A stretch of 64,000 nt of DNA from Wolfiporia cocos (taxonomy: Eukaryota; Basidiomycota; Agaricomycetes; Polyporales; Phaeolaceae): positions 124,001 to 188,000 of the forward strand of contig JACCLO010000024.1 in assembly GCA_029448655.1 (NCBI GenBank). The letters run 5' to 3'. Under the pieces are notes generated by a model. It was given only the letters and a program-made list of their open reading frames with translations, did not search any database and had not been told where the DNA came from. The position numbers and the translations under genes were made by a program. Each line of letters starts with the position of its first letter. Positions within the stretch are counted from its first letter, which is position 1. This document shows, piece by piece, positions 42,483 through 53,976 of the stretch.

Positions 42483-44699
42483 CTACTTGCGTGAGGAGCA
42501 CCCGCCAGCACCATGCTTGGATCTGCCGCACAGGGAGCAGCCATGGAAATACGAGCAACTGGCTGCATGTGGGCAGTAGGATTTGCGAGCGAATGTGAAG
42601 CAAAACTGCTTGCGGCCATCGGGGGCCAGCAAAGCATGGGGGCTGCGGGCAGATGAGTCGAGGGCCGCAACGGGGCGCCCAGTGATGGTTGTGATGGCAG
42701 TGCAGCCCTGTGGAAGGTGGCCGGTTGCTCCGCAGCGAAAGCAACAGGTTGACAGCCTAGGTAGCTTGGCCGGCGGGGCCACAGGGGCGTCATCAGCACC
42801 TCGTGAGCGGCGCACTGCTTGTCACGGTTTACGCCGTTGACTAAGGGTACGCCATTCTTTTTGCCTTTCTTTTAGGCTTCAGCGTACGCCTCGCACCCTA
42901 GTCCCCTAGTTCCCCTGTCCTCGTCATACGCTCACCTTAGCCAGGTAGTCACGTGACACCATAGATTAGATAGTAGCATCACCCCCAGACAGCGTTATCT
43001 TATTGTTATCGTAGCGCTATCTTAGCGTTACCTTATTGTTGGCACTAACCTAGCGCCTGTCCTACCGGCGTCAGCCTTACCGCTGACGTCACACATTATG
43101 TACAGCCTTGTATCTATGACGATGAGTCTAGATACCTAGGTCTCCAGCCTGGGCCCTTATGGTCCAGGCCTTTATGCTTACCTCGTTACATGTGACCTGT
43201 GCCCTTACTGGCGCACAGACCATTACTTTAGGGTAGTACCTTAGATAGTGGTCCGGTCCATGTACATATATGTTGCGTTCTAGGGCTTTAGAGCCTTAGA
43301 ACGATTATTCTCGACTTTGGGGCTTAGTCCCCCCGGTTATGCCATCTGCGTCTGCTCGCGCACTTCGACACCGACCTCTGGCCTTAGTTGGCCCCTTCAA
43401 GGTCTCTGTTCACAACCTCTGGCTTCACCTTTAGACCGCTAGTCTGTGCAACAGCCATTAGTGGCCGTTACGTCGCCCCTCTATACGGTCCTCAAGCCAT
43501 GTTAGTGCCTTGTGGGCAATGACGGTATTTCTGCGTCACTGCTGTGGGAGCGGCCTGGGGGGCGAAGAGGTCCGACCGAATTGATGTGGTGATAACCATG
43601 AGTGCCGCACCGTCAAGGGTGGAGATATTGATCATGGGGTTGGCTATGACCAGCTCGCGCTGCTCGATGTCATAAGTCATAGCCACTGCCCAGCCGTGGT
43701 GCAGGGCGAGGCCCGCAACAATCTTGTGGTGTGCTGCCAGGGCATCAGCCCGATCATCGCCCCGATATTGGCGCATGAGCCGCTCCATGGTGGAGGCAGC
43801 CACTGACCACTCCAGGAAGGAGAGGGATCGTTCCCCCGTGCAGTCAAGACCTTTTGCCGCCAGGCCACCCTGCGACGTGAAGACCAGGGTCTCGTCGCCG
43901 GAGATTGCCGCGCGACGGGCCCCAACAGAGAGGGAGTTGTAGGGGACATACACTTCTGGATGGCGCGTATGACCTTCGGTGGCGGCGCTATGGGTGAACG
44001 CCATCAGCGCACTGAAGCAGAGGCGGGAAGGGCGCGCCGCACAAACAGTAGGACAGAGAGGGGCCAGGCGTGCCACGCCTGCGAGCCCAATGGTAACGGG
44101 AAGGAAGATGCACCGGCACCGCCGGGCACACAGGCACGGGAGGCCTATGGCGGGAAACGAGTAACGGGAATGCAGGGCTCAAGCGACGAGAGGAGCGGGG
44201 TTCATCCCGGATGCAGGAAACGGGCACCTACCGAGCTCGAGGGGGCTACCCTTGTAGCCTTTCTTTATGGGCGGAATGGGTGTAACCTTGCCATCGTCGC
44301 CGCGAGCCAGAGCCGCGGCCGCGCGCACGGCCGCCAAATCCTCCAGCGATTCGAACAAGGCCACGACAGGTGGTGCGCCCGGGCTGATGGCAGGCACGGG
44401 GGTTCGCCGCACGGGTGCGCGGGCTCGGCAGGGCGCGGGGCAGCGGCCGGGGCAGCAGGTGCCGGTGGGGCAACCGCGGGTGGGGCCGCCGCGCCTCCAC
44501 CCGGGCGCGCCGGGCTGGGAGGCGGCGGTAGGGGCGCTTCTGGCACGCGGGGCACCGGGAGGTTCCCATTGGAGGTCTCGCGGTGCGGGACGTGCGCGAC
44601 AGCTGAGCCGCCTGGGGGTGCGTCGTGGTCTGCCACGAGATGGATTCGCAGATGCCGCGGCGGGAGAGGCGGAGCGGGCGGGTCTTGCATGTGAGTCAA
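42483..44699 (-). pseudogene. gag-like gene of element K, interrupted by LTR L
   Basis: A Pro/Ala-rich N-terminus (44699-44265), then after probable frameshifts a segment (44076-43544: SFLEWSVAASTMERLMRQY...) like the gag-like ORF of DIRS-type elements. LTR L follows. Then come a CCHC knuckle CFRCGATGHLPQGC and a second Cys/His cluster, C-x8-C-x5-C-x3-H followed by C-x2-C-x4-H-x4-C. The tail overlaps the RT frame at about 42483. Frames are broken between 44265 and 44076. Confidence 0.55.
42820..43538 (+). repeat. Solo LTR L (719 bp)
   Basis: TGTCACGGTTTACGCC to TTTCTGCGTCA, TSD CTGCT (42815-42819 and 43539-43543). Near the TATA-like sequence (CATATATG, about 43265) an inverted repeat (43277-43286 and 43293-43302, one G-T pair) encloses a 6-nt loop. 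Confidence 0.88.
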
Positions 44700-45008
44700 A
44701 AGGGAATCGAAGCAGGAAGGAAACGGGACGGCGGCGTCGCTAAAGGCAGCGGCAGCGGGCTGGTAAGCGACACGCAGAAGGGCGAAGGAAGCAAGGGGCG
44801 AGCGCGCATAAGCGCGCGGTGAAATTTGCTTGCTCGCTCGAAGTGACCTTACTCAACCCCCCATCCGACACGACCAAATATTTGGCAGTGCACGTGATAT
44901 GGTACGCTCCGTATCGTTGAGCAGTGCTGTGGCATCGATTCCTTGGGATTGGCTAGTCATAATGCATCTATTTCGGCTGCTCCAAGATGTATGTGTTAAT
45001 TCTAGCTA

Positions 45009-45721
45009 AGATAGACCCAAGTCATACTCAATCACGTCACATGACCAAAATCTGTCACGCCGAGGCAAGTTTGACAGAGTGGGCAACTTGCATTTGACAT
45101 AACAATGGTCAAAGACCATTTGAGTAAAATCTAAAACCTGAGATCTCTTGCAAACACAAAGGTTGAGGATTCTCAGGTTTTCGATTTTTGATAAAGTGCA
45201 TTAGTCCCTTCTTATGTGGCTATTTATGTGGCCGACCCGTCGAATTAGTCAGCATCGCACAATTTAGGAGGATGACATTATCCATCGAATATATGCCCAG
45301 ACATACAGATTGTGTCTTCCAACATGTAGTCTCGAGAGACCATTGCTAAGAGCATACAATCCACAAAGCGAACATTCAAAGGTATGATATACTGCCTCGT
45401 TATATTGTGAGTTAATTGTTGACGTTTACATAAATTATATATGCGTTCGCAGATGTTTATGGATGCATACCGCAAGGGACTCTCTGGCTCCTAAGCAGCT
45501 TGGGCGGCGACCATGGTCGTAGAGTGACCCCAGAAGGTGTCTCGGCCAAGCTAGACAATGTAACATAGATTGAATCCTTTCATGCCCAGGACAGCACGTG
45601 TACTCTGTTTTTGTAATTTACATATCATGTAATAGACAAGTCCTGATCATGCCGGATTAGTCTGCGGCACGTGGATGTCACGGTGTGACACCCCCTGGTT
45701 GAGTATGACTTGGGTCTATCT
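45009..45721. mobile_element. MITE N nested in the MULE (713 bp)
   Basis: Ends AGATAGACCCAAGTCATACT and its reverse complement, about 23 bp with no mismatch, flanked by TA (45007-45008 and 45722-45723). The TA duplication suggests a Tc1/mariner-type non-autonomous element. It carries no convincing ORF and lies just downstream of the MULE transposase. Confidence 0.7.
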
Positions 45722-45770
45722 TACGTAGAACGATCGGCTGCACGAGGTCTACTGCGAAAATACATTGCGC

Positions 45771-48769
45771 TCAGGGCTGCTGCTTCCCACGTGGTTGGCG
45801 ATGGACCACGAGAGAACGTCTCTCCTTGCTAAGGCAAGCCTCAGCTAGTCGGAAGAACCCGGCGCCATCCCTCTCCAAAGTCTGCAACATACGGAAATCG
45901 CTGAACTGAAGCTGGTACTCCAGGCCATCCGTGAAGTCCCGCAACACCTTGATATGCTCGGAGAGGCGCTCCTGAAACGTCGCCCGCTGCATTGCTGCAC
46001 TCAGATTGAAGGTAATGTCATCGTCGTCATCGTTGTAATCGTTGTAATCGTCTTCATCGCTAATGTGTTCGCCCCGATCAACATGATCTATGGCACTGAT
46101 GGGACTGCTTGTGCCATTAGATGAGCCAGCCATTGATGGTAGAGAGCTGCTGTCTAGTGGTATCAAGGATGGGTGAGTCCAAAATGGTGCTGTCCTGTTG
46201 CGTGTAACCTCAAGGAAGAATGTCGGATCCACAGGGTGCACCAACTGCACCAAATGCTTGCACACCAAGAAGCGGCTTGTTACAAATGATGGACAAGTGC
46301 ATACCCAACGGTGCGCATCGGGTCGGTACTGATTAGCTTCACGTTGCTCATCGATGGGCCGTGATAGAGCCCGCTTCCAGGCTAGCTTGAAAGCCTTACG
46401 CCACGAAGGGAGGCCCCGATATCGGCCCACGTTGTTCATCATCAGTTCGAGCCGTTGATAGTAAGTTGGCGCCAGCCTTCGGACCAAAATGTATGCAAGT
46501 AGATCGACACGCGGTTTGCGAAAATAGTTCAAAAAGTCCTTCTTAATGCGCCGCCAGCTAAGTATTTGGATGCAATGGTAAGTAAGGTGCCCTATTGATG
46601 AATTAGGCATGTGGATACTCACTGACTCTCGACCATCATTGTAGTTTTGAGGCGCGGGATCTCCGCATGCACACTACGGGCCCAAAGCTCCCATCGGCCA
46701 GGTCGGTACCAGTTCTCCCATAGGTATGCCCATAGCTCCCGGAGATCATTCACAAAACAGAATTGATACATCTCCTTCACAGCCCACTCACGGATCCCTT
46801 CTTGACTAGGATGTGAGTATCCTGGAATAATGGGATGGGCACACAGATGCATCTCCATCTTCGACACGATTTCTGCCCGAAGTTCGATTGGGCAAAACGC
46901 TCGCTGTTGAATGTTGTTGATGTCATCAGTGGCATCAGGTGGGTGCGTGGCTTCTACAGCGTCAGAAGAGGATTTGACTGACGACACTGCTAATGGAAGG
47001 ACTGCACCATCCATGAGCTTGAGGATGGAATGAGTGGTGGGTGCAATAGCTGAGGTTGTCTCGTATGATGTCCCTTCTGTCGAGCCGGTGGCGAAATGGG
47101 GGAGCGTGAAAGTGAGGGTATTGATGCTCACTTTTTGAGCTGCAACAGATGGTAGAGACGAATTGGCTAATCCATCTTCGTGCTCAGCCAGATCGGGCAT
47201 AGTCAGTGGAGTAAAGGTTGGGTCGATGAACGAGAATTCGGCAGCAGCGCAGGTGGAATTATAAGGGGTGGTCGAAAGCTTGTTTTTGCTGAGACGTTCC
47301 CTGACAGCGCGCCGTAAATGCCACCAGCAAAGTTGAATTTTTGCATTCCAAACGGTGCGTGCCATCCCGATTTCAGCCATGTCCTTATCGACGTGCACAA
47401 AATCAGGCATTACACCATAGCTGCTGTGTAGGGCAGTTCCCCATGCCTTCAAAGCCTGAGTACGCTTTCCAATATTGACTGCTGCTGCTGTGGATAACAG
47501 ACAGTACGACAGAGGAAATCCAGCATTATCATACTCGGCGAGGACCGTGTATAACTCTAGGTTCCGTGAATTTGTATTGACTGTGGATATTATTACTCAT
47601 ATGACATTTTCAATAGCAGATATTACTCACAGGTTGCATCGAGACCTATCTCGACCACCTTGCCCTTGAGGGCTGTTGCTATACGCTTCATACCCCAGCA
47701 TAGCTGTTCTATACCCTCTGTTTCCGAGACATTGAAGACATCGACATCATCGGCATACTCTTCCAACAGTGCCTGGGCTGATGGTACTTGCATCTTATCT
47801 CGTTTCCACAAAACTTCGCTCATTTCTGTCCACGCATAGTGTATCTGTGATGGCATGACCTGTGGGTATATGTTTTGAATTTGACGAACAAGCTGACTTG
47901 GAGTGGACCATTCAATGCTGTCTCGCACAATCCTAGCGGCGTCCTCGGGCATGGTCACATCGTAGTAAGGCTTATGACGGATATGGTGCTCAACATGAAT
48001 TTGTATGATTGCCTTTGACTGGTCCTGCTGATCCATGCGACATGAAACCGTAGCGCGACTTTTGCAGGAAAATCGATGCATTCCCATGTTATCACGGTTT
48101 TTGACATCAGGAGCTGTGTTGCGGCGTGTACGCTGCTTGCGATCGGCATCTTGACAACACCATAAGCGGGTCCGATGACTTAAAGAACTGGTACGATGAT
48201 CTTTTACGCTATATCAAGCATTTCAGGATTGAGTGTATCTAAGACATATACATGTCGAGCTTACCGGAAGCGATAGCCAGTCACCTTCCAAATCTCATGT
48301 ATCATCATTTGGACCTTCTCCTTCTTCGTCACCAGAGGATCAGCTGGCATTGTGACTCTGCTAATGAAAGAGATGTGCTCTGATCGTGTGAAGTCCTCTC
48401 GCAGTGCTTCAAACAGAGCCTGACAAGTTGTATACACTCTCATAGCCTACACAGCTGGTGCGTCGGGATTTTCATGATTACAAATACTTAGAATACACTC
48501 ACTTGGTTCGTTATACCAGGTTCACTCTCTGAACCACCCTCCTTCAGTGATTCATCCTCCTCGCTATCTCCAGGTAGCTTCCCGGGCTGTCCACCATCCC
48601 CTTTGGAGCGCTTTGGAATGCTTGTAGCCTGTACCTCCCGCTTTCTCTTTCGCCGAGCTGCCGCACCAAGACGATCACGTTCACGACATGGCTCGCAGGT
48701 TCTATGAGCTGAATCGTCAGGGAGGATGTTTTTACAAGCAGATTTTGAGCAGACATGCTGTGAGTTCAT
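45771..48769 (-). CDS. MULE transposase, about five exons
   Basis: Exon 1 from ATG 48769 has a Cys-rich N-terminus (CSKSACKNIL...CEPC) and a basic, nuclear-localisation-like stretch. Further exons lie at about 48445-48269, 48090-47633, 47590-46622 and 46560-45771, joined by GT-AG introns of about 50-80 bases. Catalytic parts: GLDATC at the end of exon 3, then VHVDKDMAEIG followed by CWWHLRRAV, and a SWIM zinc finger (CTCPSF...CKHLVQ). The tail is acidic with an Asp/Asn run. It acts in the nucleus to cut and move the element. Exon borders are read by eye; no stop was found inside the exons. Confidence 0.78.
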
Positions 48770-49197
48770 GATTGTAAAAATGAAGGAATGCAATATTCTC
48801 TCATATAGCACATCTCCTCGCTACCGTGTCTCCTCGCTACCGAACATGCACTGGCATCCACCTCCGAAATTCAGTGATTACGCTTTACTAACACTATGGC
48901 TTTGATCTATTTGTTCATGCTTGCTTGCATGCTCAACCATTTTTGTAGATTTAGCGCTTGATATGTTTGCTTTTGTTTGCGCAAGGCGCGTCAAGCCCCG
49001 AAAAGGAAATGTCGGATGGGGGGTTGAGTAAAGTCACTTGCTCGCTCGGACGTTAATTCTTAGACCTAGTGACCGTCGCGCATGCGCATCACGACTGCAG
49101 AGATCTAGAGATGAGCAGAGAACATATGCTTGCGGTACACAGCAAAACTCGAGGTATACATACAATGGGTCAGTGTACCTTGACTACGGCTCGTACC

Positions 49198-51944
49198 TCA
49201 CTCAGCTCCGACTCCTGCAGTGCTGCATAGGCACGCCATATCACGTCTGGGCATCTTCATGATATCACGTCTGGGCATCTTCGCGATATCATGTTTGGGT
49301 TTCTTCGCCATCCTCGCTGCATCATCTCCATCGACTTTGGCCGTACGTTTCCGGTTTGGGAATGCCACTTTGCTGCCTCCGCACACGGTGGTAGGGGGCG
49401 GTGCACTCTTCCACTCGCGCCATTCAAGCAGTGACGGCCGCTTCCCGGGATCGTCCGCCCCCAGCTCCTTCGCAATCCTCTTCAAGGGCTCGTCCTCTCG
49501 CTCGAGCCTGTCTAGAAGGTACAGTATAACGTTCCCGCACGACCATCGGTCAGCCTTGATCGGACTATACGTCGGCCACTCGTCCTCCACCTCGGGCGCC
49601 AACCAACCCTCCGTCCCGCAATAATCACTGACCACCTCGTCTTCAGTCTTCAGACGAATAGCGATGTCAAAGTCAATTATCTTCAAGCAGAACTTCTCGT
49701 CGACAACAAGGTTGTCGGGCTTGATGTCCCTGTGAGCAATGCAGAACGTATGAAGATACGCGAGGCCCTCGATTAGGCCCCAGCAGATTCGCGTGGCGCT
49801 GTCACGAAGCCGGTGAGGTTTGGTTGTGAGACAAGACCGAACAGAGTTCAGCTTGGGCAGAATGACCCACGGCCCGGAATGACCACAGAATGAAGCAAAT
49901 AGCGAAATGACGTGTTCGGACTTCGTTTGTTGGGCGTTAATGAATTGGAGGATTGCCAGCTCGTTCGAGTTCTCGCGAACTTTCTTCGCGATCAGTTCCT
50001 GGCCAGACTCCGACCGTTGACGTACGGTGAAAATATTCGACAGCGTCTGGGGGTCAAGCGTCGGCGCGATGTATCACAGATAAGAAGGATTGCCACACCT
50101 CGAATGGCAGTTCCACCTCATAGCCATTTGCTTTAAGCTCGATGCGACCGTCTATTGAATCCGCGGCTCCACCTCCACCGCTGCCACCTTCTGTAGGGCG
50201 AGAACGTTTCCTCGAGGTTCCACGAGTGTCGCCGCTGTAGAACGACATGGTGCCGAATTGCTTTCTATGTTTGTCGACCTCCTGACCATATTGCGAAACA
50301 TCGTTGGATGTTTTGCGATCTGCATCCTCGCTGCCCCCACGGAGCACATGAACGAGGTTGTACAACAGGAGCGCAAACTGAGCGCGGTCAGTGTTGCGAC
50401 TCAAGTCAGTATAATCTGGAGTGCGGTAGAAGACCTGCAGCGACTCAGCATGCGAACCCGCTCGTATACAAAGCGCAACGTACCTTTCTGTCCTTCTCCT
50501 TCTGAAACAGAAGAAAGCGTCGTGCATCGCCTGTCTTATAAATGTAGGCAACAACGAGGACGAAGTTCTTCCCCTGCTTGAACTCGTCCACGTGATTGTT
50601 AGCGAAACGAACGATAGCCGCGCCCTGCAGAAGCATCCGGACAAGGTCATCTGGAAAAACCGGTGTAGGCCAATCTAATGATGATCCTACTGCTGGCTTC
50701 GAAGCAACCTCTACGAGCAGTCGAGGAAGACCTGCCTTCGAGAGGAGGAAGTCGCTTTTGGGTTCGTACGTGCGGAGCCCGTCCTCGGAAGTGGGAGCAT
50801 TGATAAGTTGCGTGATAAGCGTCATAGGGCTCTTAGTATGGCCTCTGTAGAGACGACGCTAATCATGACTGAAGGAGGCGAGCGAGCAAACGAGCGAACA
50901 CGTACAGTTGACTTTTGATCATGGAGCCCCCTGGGATTTCAATCGCGAGCGGGACAAAGAACATCGCGTTCGCTATACTTTCATTCAACTCTCCTCCGAG
51001 CTTCTTAGCACCACTCCAAAGGCTGGGCCATGCTCGTTTGAAAACACACGCGATATGCTCTGCCTCGAGTGGCTCGGCATCGCGCCATGGCTGTCCCTCG
51101 CCAGTCGGCCCCTGGGATGGCCCATTCTGAGAAGTATTGTCGCAAGCGTTGAAGAGATCCGAACATTGAGTATCTTTTACAAAATTGATCACGGTACGCG
51201 CCTGTATTGATCTGTGAGACTCGAGAAGTAGATTGGCATGTCAAGCAAACAGCGCACATCAGGCGTCAGTCCTGGCTTGTCCTTCAGTTTGTTCTCGAGC
51301 TCCGTAACAAAATTAGGGACCGGCGTCGAGGTGGAACATTCCGTAACCGCATTAACTTCAAGAAGAGAAGTGGCGAAGGTCCTCCATCGATGCACCCTGA
51401 TGAAGCAGTCCTCGTATATACGGACAAGGGTTGAGCTGGCATGTATTCTGTCTGCATCTTCATCTTCTGCCCTCAAATGCTGTTATGATCGCGACGAGAT
51501 GTCATGTAACAGCAAAACTTACGTTCGTGCGCATCGGTCTGAACAATGACGTGCACTAAACGCTTGCCGGGGGTAAGCGGTAGGGTGGCGTCGACAATCT
51601 CATCAGGGTACAACTCAGTTGCAATGGCATCAAGGCGGTAATTGGCTGCCTCCTTCTTGTTGCTCCAGACAGTCCGTGCCTTGTTGCCTGCCTCATCTAC
51701 GATGGGTAATTCCTCATTGGGCTAAGCGGGTGTGAGGGTCATCAAGATGCGGCATGAGGTCGCCACATACCTTCCACAGGTTCAATGATTGTGACTCCAC
51801 CCTTGATAACCCCAGATCGTCGCCAATGGCCTTTCGCAAATCGTCCATATCCATATCAGCATCCTGGGTAATCCTGACCTTGCTTGGGTTCGCTTTGCCA
51901 TCGTTTCGAAGATACCAAACTGTGACCGTTGAGGTTGAGGACAT
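49198..51944 (-). CDS. Crinkler-type (CRN-like) protein with C-terminal kinase domain, multi-exon
   Basis: Exon 1 (ATG 51944) encodes a ubiquitin-fold-like header beginning MSSTSTVTVWYLRN and ending SLNLWK at a GT-AG intron, a pattern known from Crinkler proteins. Middle exons (about 51722-50445) have no family I can name. The C-terminal exons encode a protein kinase: an Ala-Lys pair (LIAKKV), catalytic loop HRDIKPDN, DFD in place of DFG, GTEGWLAPEVE, and DRWSCGNVILYLLD. The tail is short and basic with imperfect repeats of RRDIMKMP. No signal peptide. Role unknown; the family is linked to effectors and conflict between cells, and in fungi many copies may serve inside the cell. The 94 bp to the divergent gene at 52039 may be a shared promoter. 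Confidence 0.75.
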
Positions 51945-52398
51945 GACTTGGAATCAGTTGGTCGTGGTGGTTGGAAGTTGTGTGTTGTGGCGTCCTTGGT
52001 TGTCACACCCGTGTGATAATCCGTGACTCCCCGCAGCAATGGTGTCACACTCTGTCTTGCTCGCCCGCCCGCCGTCCGCGGAGATCGCCCCGCGCGCGAA
52101 CGAGCGCCCGACCGTCTCGCTCCACGGCGGCCTCACCGGGTGGGACCTCACCCCGTGGACGCCCGTCCCCGACACCGCCGTGGAGGCGGACCCTGCCGCG
52201 CGCGTCACCCTGTTCACCGCCGCGGAGCTCGCGCAGGCGGCCATCCCCGCCGGCGCGTACGCGTTCTTCGTGCGCGAGTCGCCCGACGGCGAGGAGGGCT
52301 TCCCCGGGCGCCTCCGCGTCGAGGTGCTCGTCGCGCTCCTCGACGCGCGCGGGCGTCCCGACGGCGCCCGCGACGGCGAGTGGCACCTCGGGAGCGTG

Positions 52399-53976
52399 TG
52401 ACACAAGCGCAACCTTAAGACACACACCGGGGGAAGGTGGGTCGCATGAAAGCGCCTTCCTGGTCCGGGCATCTCAAGGCACAAAAGGCCAAGACAAGTC
52501 TGAGGTTTACGCTCAAGACTGTCCGGCATATATACTCCTAATCTATTTGTACATGTTTGTGTACAGTGGCTCAGAGGCCTCTACATACTGGTATCTAACT
52601 GGCTATGAACTACGGGCCGGTAATGGCATCGGAGCGCTGGGGTTCGCGAGGATGTCCATGGCGACGTAGCGTATAAGGGTCGGATCAGAGGAATAGCCAA
52701 TCGGTCGGGTTCGATCGGTGGTTCTCGTCGATCGTAGGCGCGCCGGTAATGGCGGGGTTCTAAGTCCGTGATCGGGCGTGGTCTGCCGCGATCGGGGTTG
52801 GCCAGTACGGGCCGGGTATAGTGTGAGTTGATCGAGCGTGATCGGCTGCGATCGGGGTGTAGCGCTCTGTGACTGGTAGGGTTCTCAGTCGTGCAGAGCC
52901 TTGGGTTATTATCCCTGCCTGTTGTACTCGTAGGTCAGGGTGCGTAAGGGGTATAGTATAATGTCTATGCCAGTAATGGCGAGTGTCCGTGCGGTAGGGA
53001 CGCAAGGCGTTGGGTTTAGTGTTCTGGGTCACGTGCGAGTATATACCGTCCCCCTAGTTGGCGTATAGCGTAGTGTATGGTGGCGGTTTAGCCTGGGTTT
53101 GTACAAGGCGTACCGTCATGCTATCGTAGCCTATTGGATTCTAGGGGTCGGCTCGTGACTACGGGGTTTTAGGGACTAGGCAGCGTATGTCTTGCTGCCG
53201 GGACTTGGACTAAGTTTTAGGGTTAGACTGCTGGTGGCCTGCTAGTGCCCGTAGTGGTCCGTATAGCGGAGGTGTCACAAACTTACTTGTTTGTGAGGAC
53301 CTGCGCTGCAGGGGAATCCTAACGTGCCTAACGAGGCATGTGTGCGGCCGCGACAGCGGTGACCGGGTCGGCTGTACCAAGGGCGAACCCAACCCGAGGA
53401 CTCCTAGCGGCGACATAACATGGCGGCACACAGTCAAGCGCGACAAGAGAGGCCCCCGGGGCAGAGACGCATCACGCGCATAGCAAGAAAGGGGCCAAGG
53501 CCCAATGACTAGAATCTCAAAGATGAGGGAGTAAGCCCTCATCGCTGCAGTATAAGTACATGTGTTGGAACGCTAAGTATCTAGCCTGCCCTACAGACAT
53601 GGCCTGTGCGCATGTAACGTAAGCGTGACCGTACAAGTAACGTAACATGTAACTATATGGTGACCTAGCATGTGAGTACCTGGCACGCGCGCTGCCTGAC
53701 TAGCGCGCGCCTACTGGGTCAGGTGATCCTGGAGGTAACTAGGGCGCGACAGAGAGGAAACGTAAAGTGAGCGGGGCGCGCGCGCGTGCAGCGGCGCCCA
53801 TACAACCATAGTGAGGGATGCTGGTACCCCCCAGGGGTGAACCGTGACAGGAGGGCTCCTACTAGCGTTGCCGTGGGATTCCAGCTGGGCTCGGATAGAG
53901 TGCTGTAGCGTGCGTACGGCGTGAATGGGGTGTCAACCTAGGGTGCTCTACTAGGCTTTGAAATTGGCTTGTGACA
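52399..53976 (-). repeat. Solo LTR O (about 1.0 kb) carrying nested LTR P
   Basis: Plus strand TGACACAAGCGC to GGCTTGTGACA, TSD GCGTG (52394-52398 and 53977-53981). Without P it is about 996 bp, the longest LTR in the window. It contains several short TGATCG-rich direct repeats (about 52700-52860). Minus orientation is inferred from TATA followed by a partial inverted repeat near 52497-52520. Confidence 0.88.
53273..53849 (-). repeat. Solo LTR P (577 bp), nested in LTR O
   Basis: Plus strand TGTCACAAACTTACTTG to GAACCGTGACA, TSD GGAGG (53268-53272 and 53850-53854). Aligns with the C LTR at 287-844. Promoter inverted repeat at 53522-53529 and 53536-53543, sense loop CTTACT. Confidence 0.9.

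Larger units (their letters stand above)
39018..44699 (-). mobile_element. DIRS-like retroelement K, truncated, cut by five solo LTRs
   Basis: A minus-strand gag-like region (44699 to about 42483) followed by an RT region (about 42480 to 39018). Removing LTRs E2, A4, I, J and L at their TSDs restores continuous protein similarity. The RT and the following segment (LHGKLVH...PLIRPFL) are of the kind found in DIRS-type elements of mushrooms; no LTR of its own and no integrase were found. The expected tyrosine recombinase would lie further left and has been lost. Class assignment is from remembered motif patterns, so moderate. Confidence 0.6.
44841..49039 (-). mobile_element. Mutator-like (MULE) DNA transposon, 4,199 bp
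   Basis: Terminal inverted repeats AAGTGACCTTACTCAACC / AAGTGACTTTACTCAACC, about 30 bp with one mismatch, flanked by a 9-bp TSD GCTCGCTCG (44832-44840 and 49040-49048). Inside is a multi-exon transposase gene on the minus strand with a SWIM zinc finger. Long TSD, TIRs and SWIM domain together are typical of MULEs. The gene looks largely open, so the copy may be fairly young apart from a nested MITE at 45009-45721. Confidence 0.88.

Noticed and set aside
43960..44694. A 244-codon plus-strand ORF rich in Gly, Arg and Ala
   Set aside because: It lies opposite the GC-rich gag-like gene of element K and has no motif; GC-rich DNA gives long frames by chance.
45278..45475. A 65-codon ORF in the MITE within the MULE
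   Set aside because: Short, no motif, in an AT-rich non-autonomous element.
51971..52669. A 232-codon plus-strand ORF over the epimerase exon
   Set aside because: It runs out of frame through a GC-rich exon and into LTR O; the 52039 frame has the epimerase blocks.
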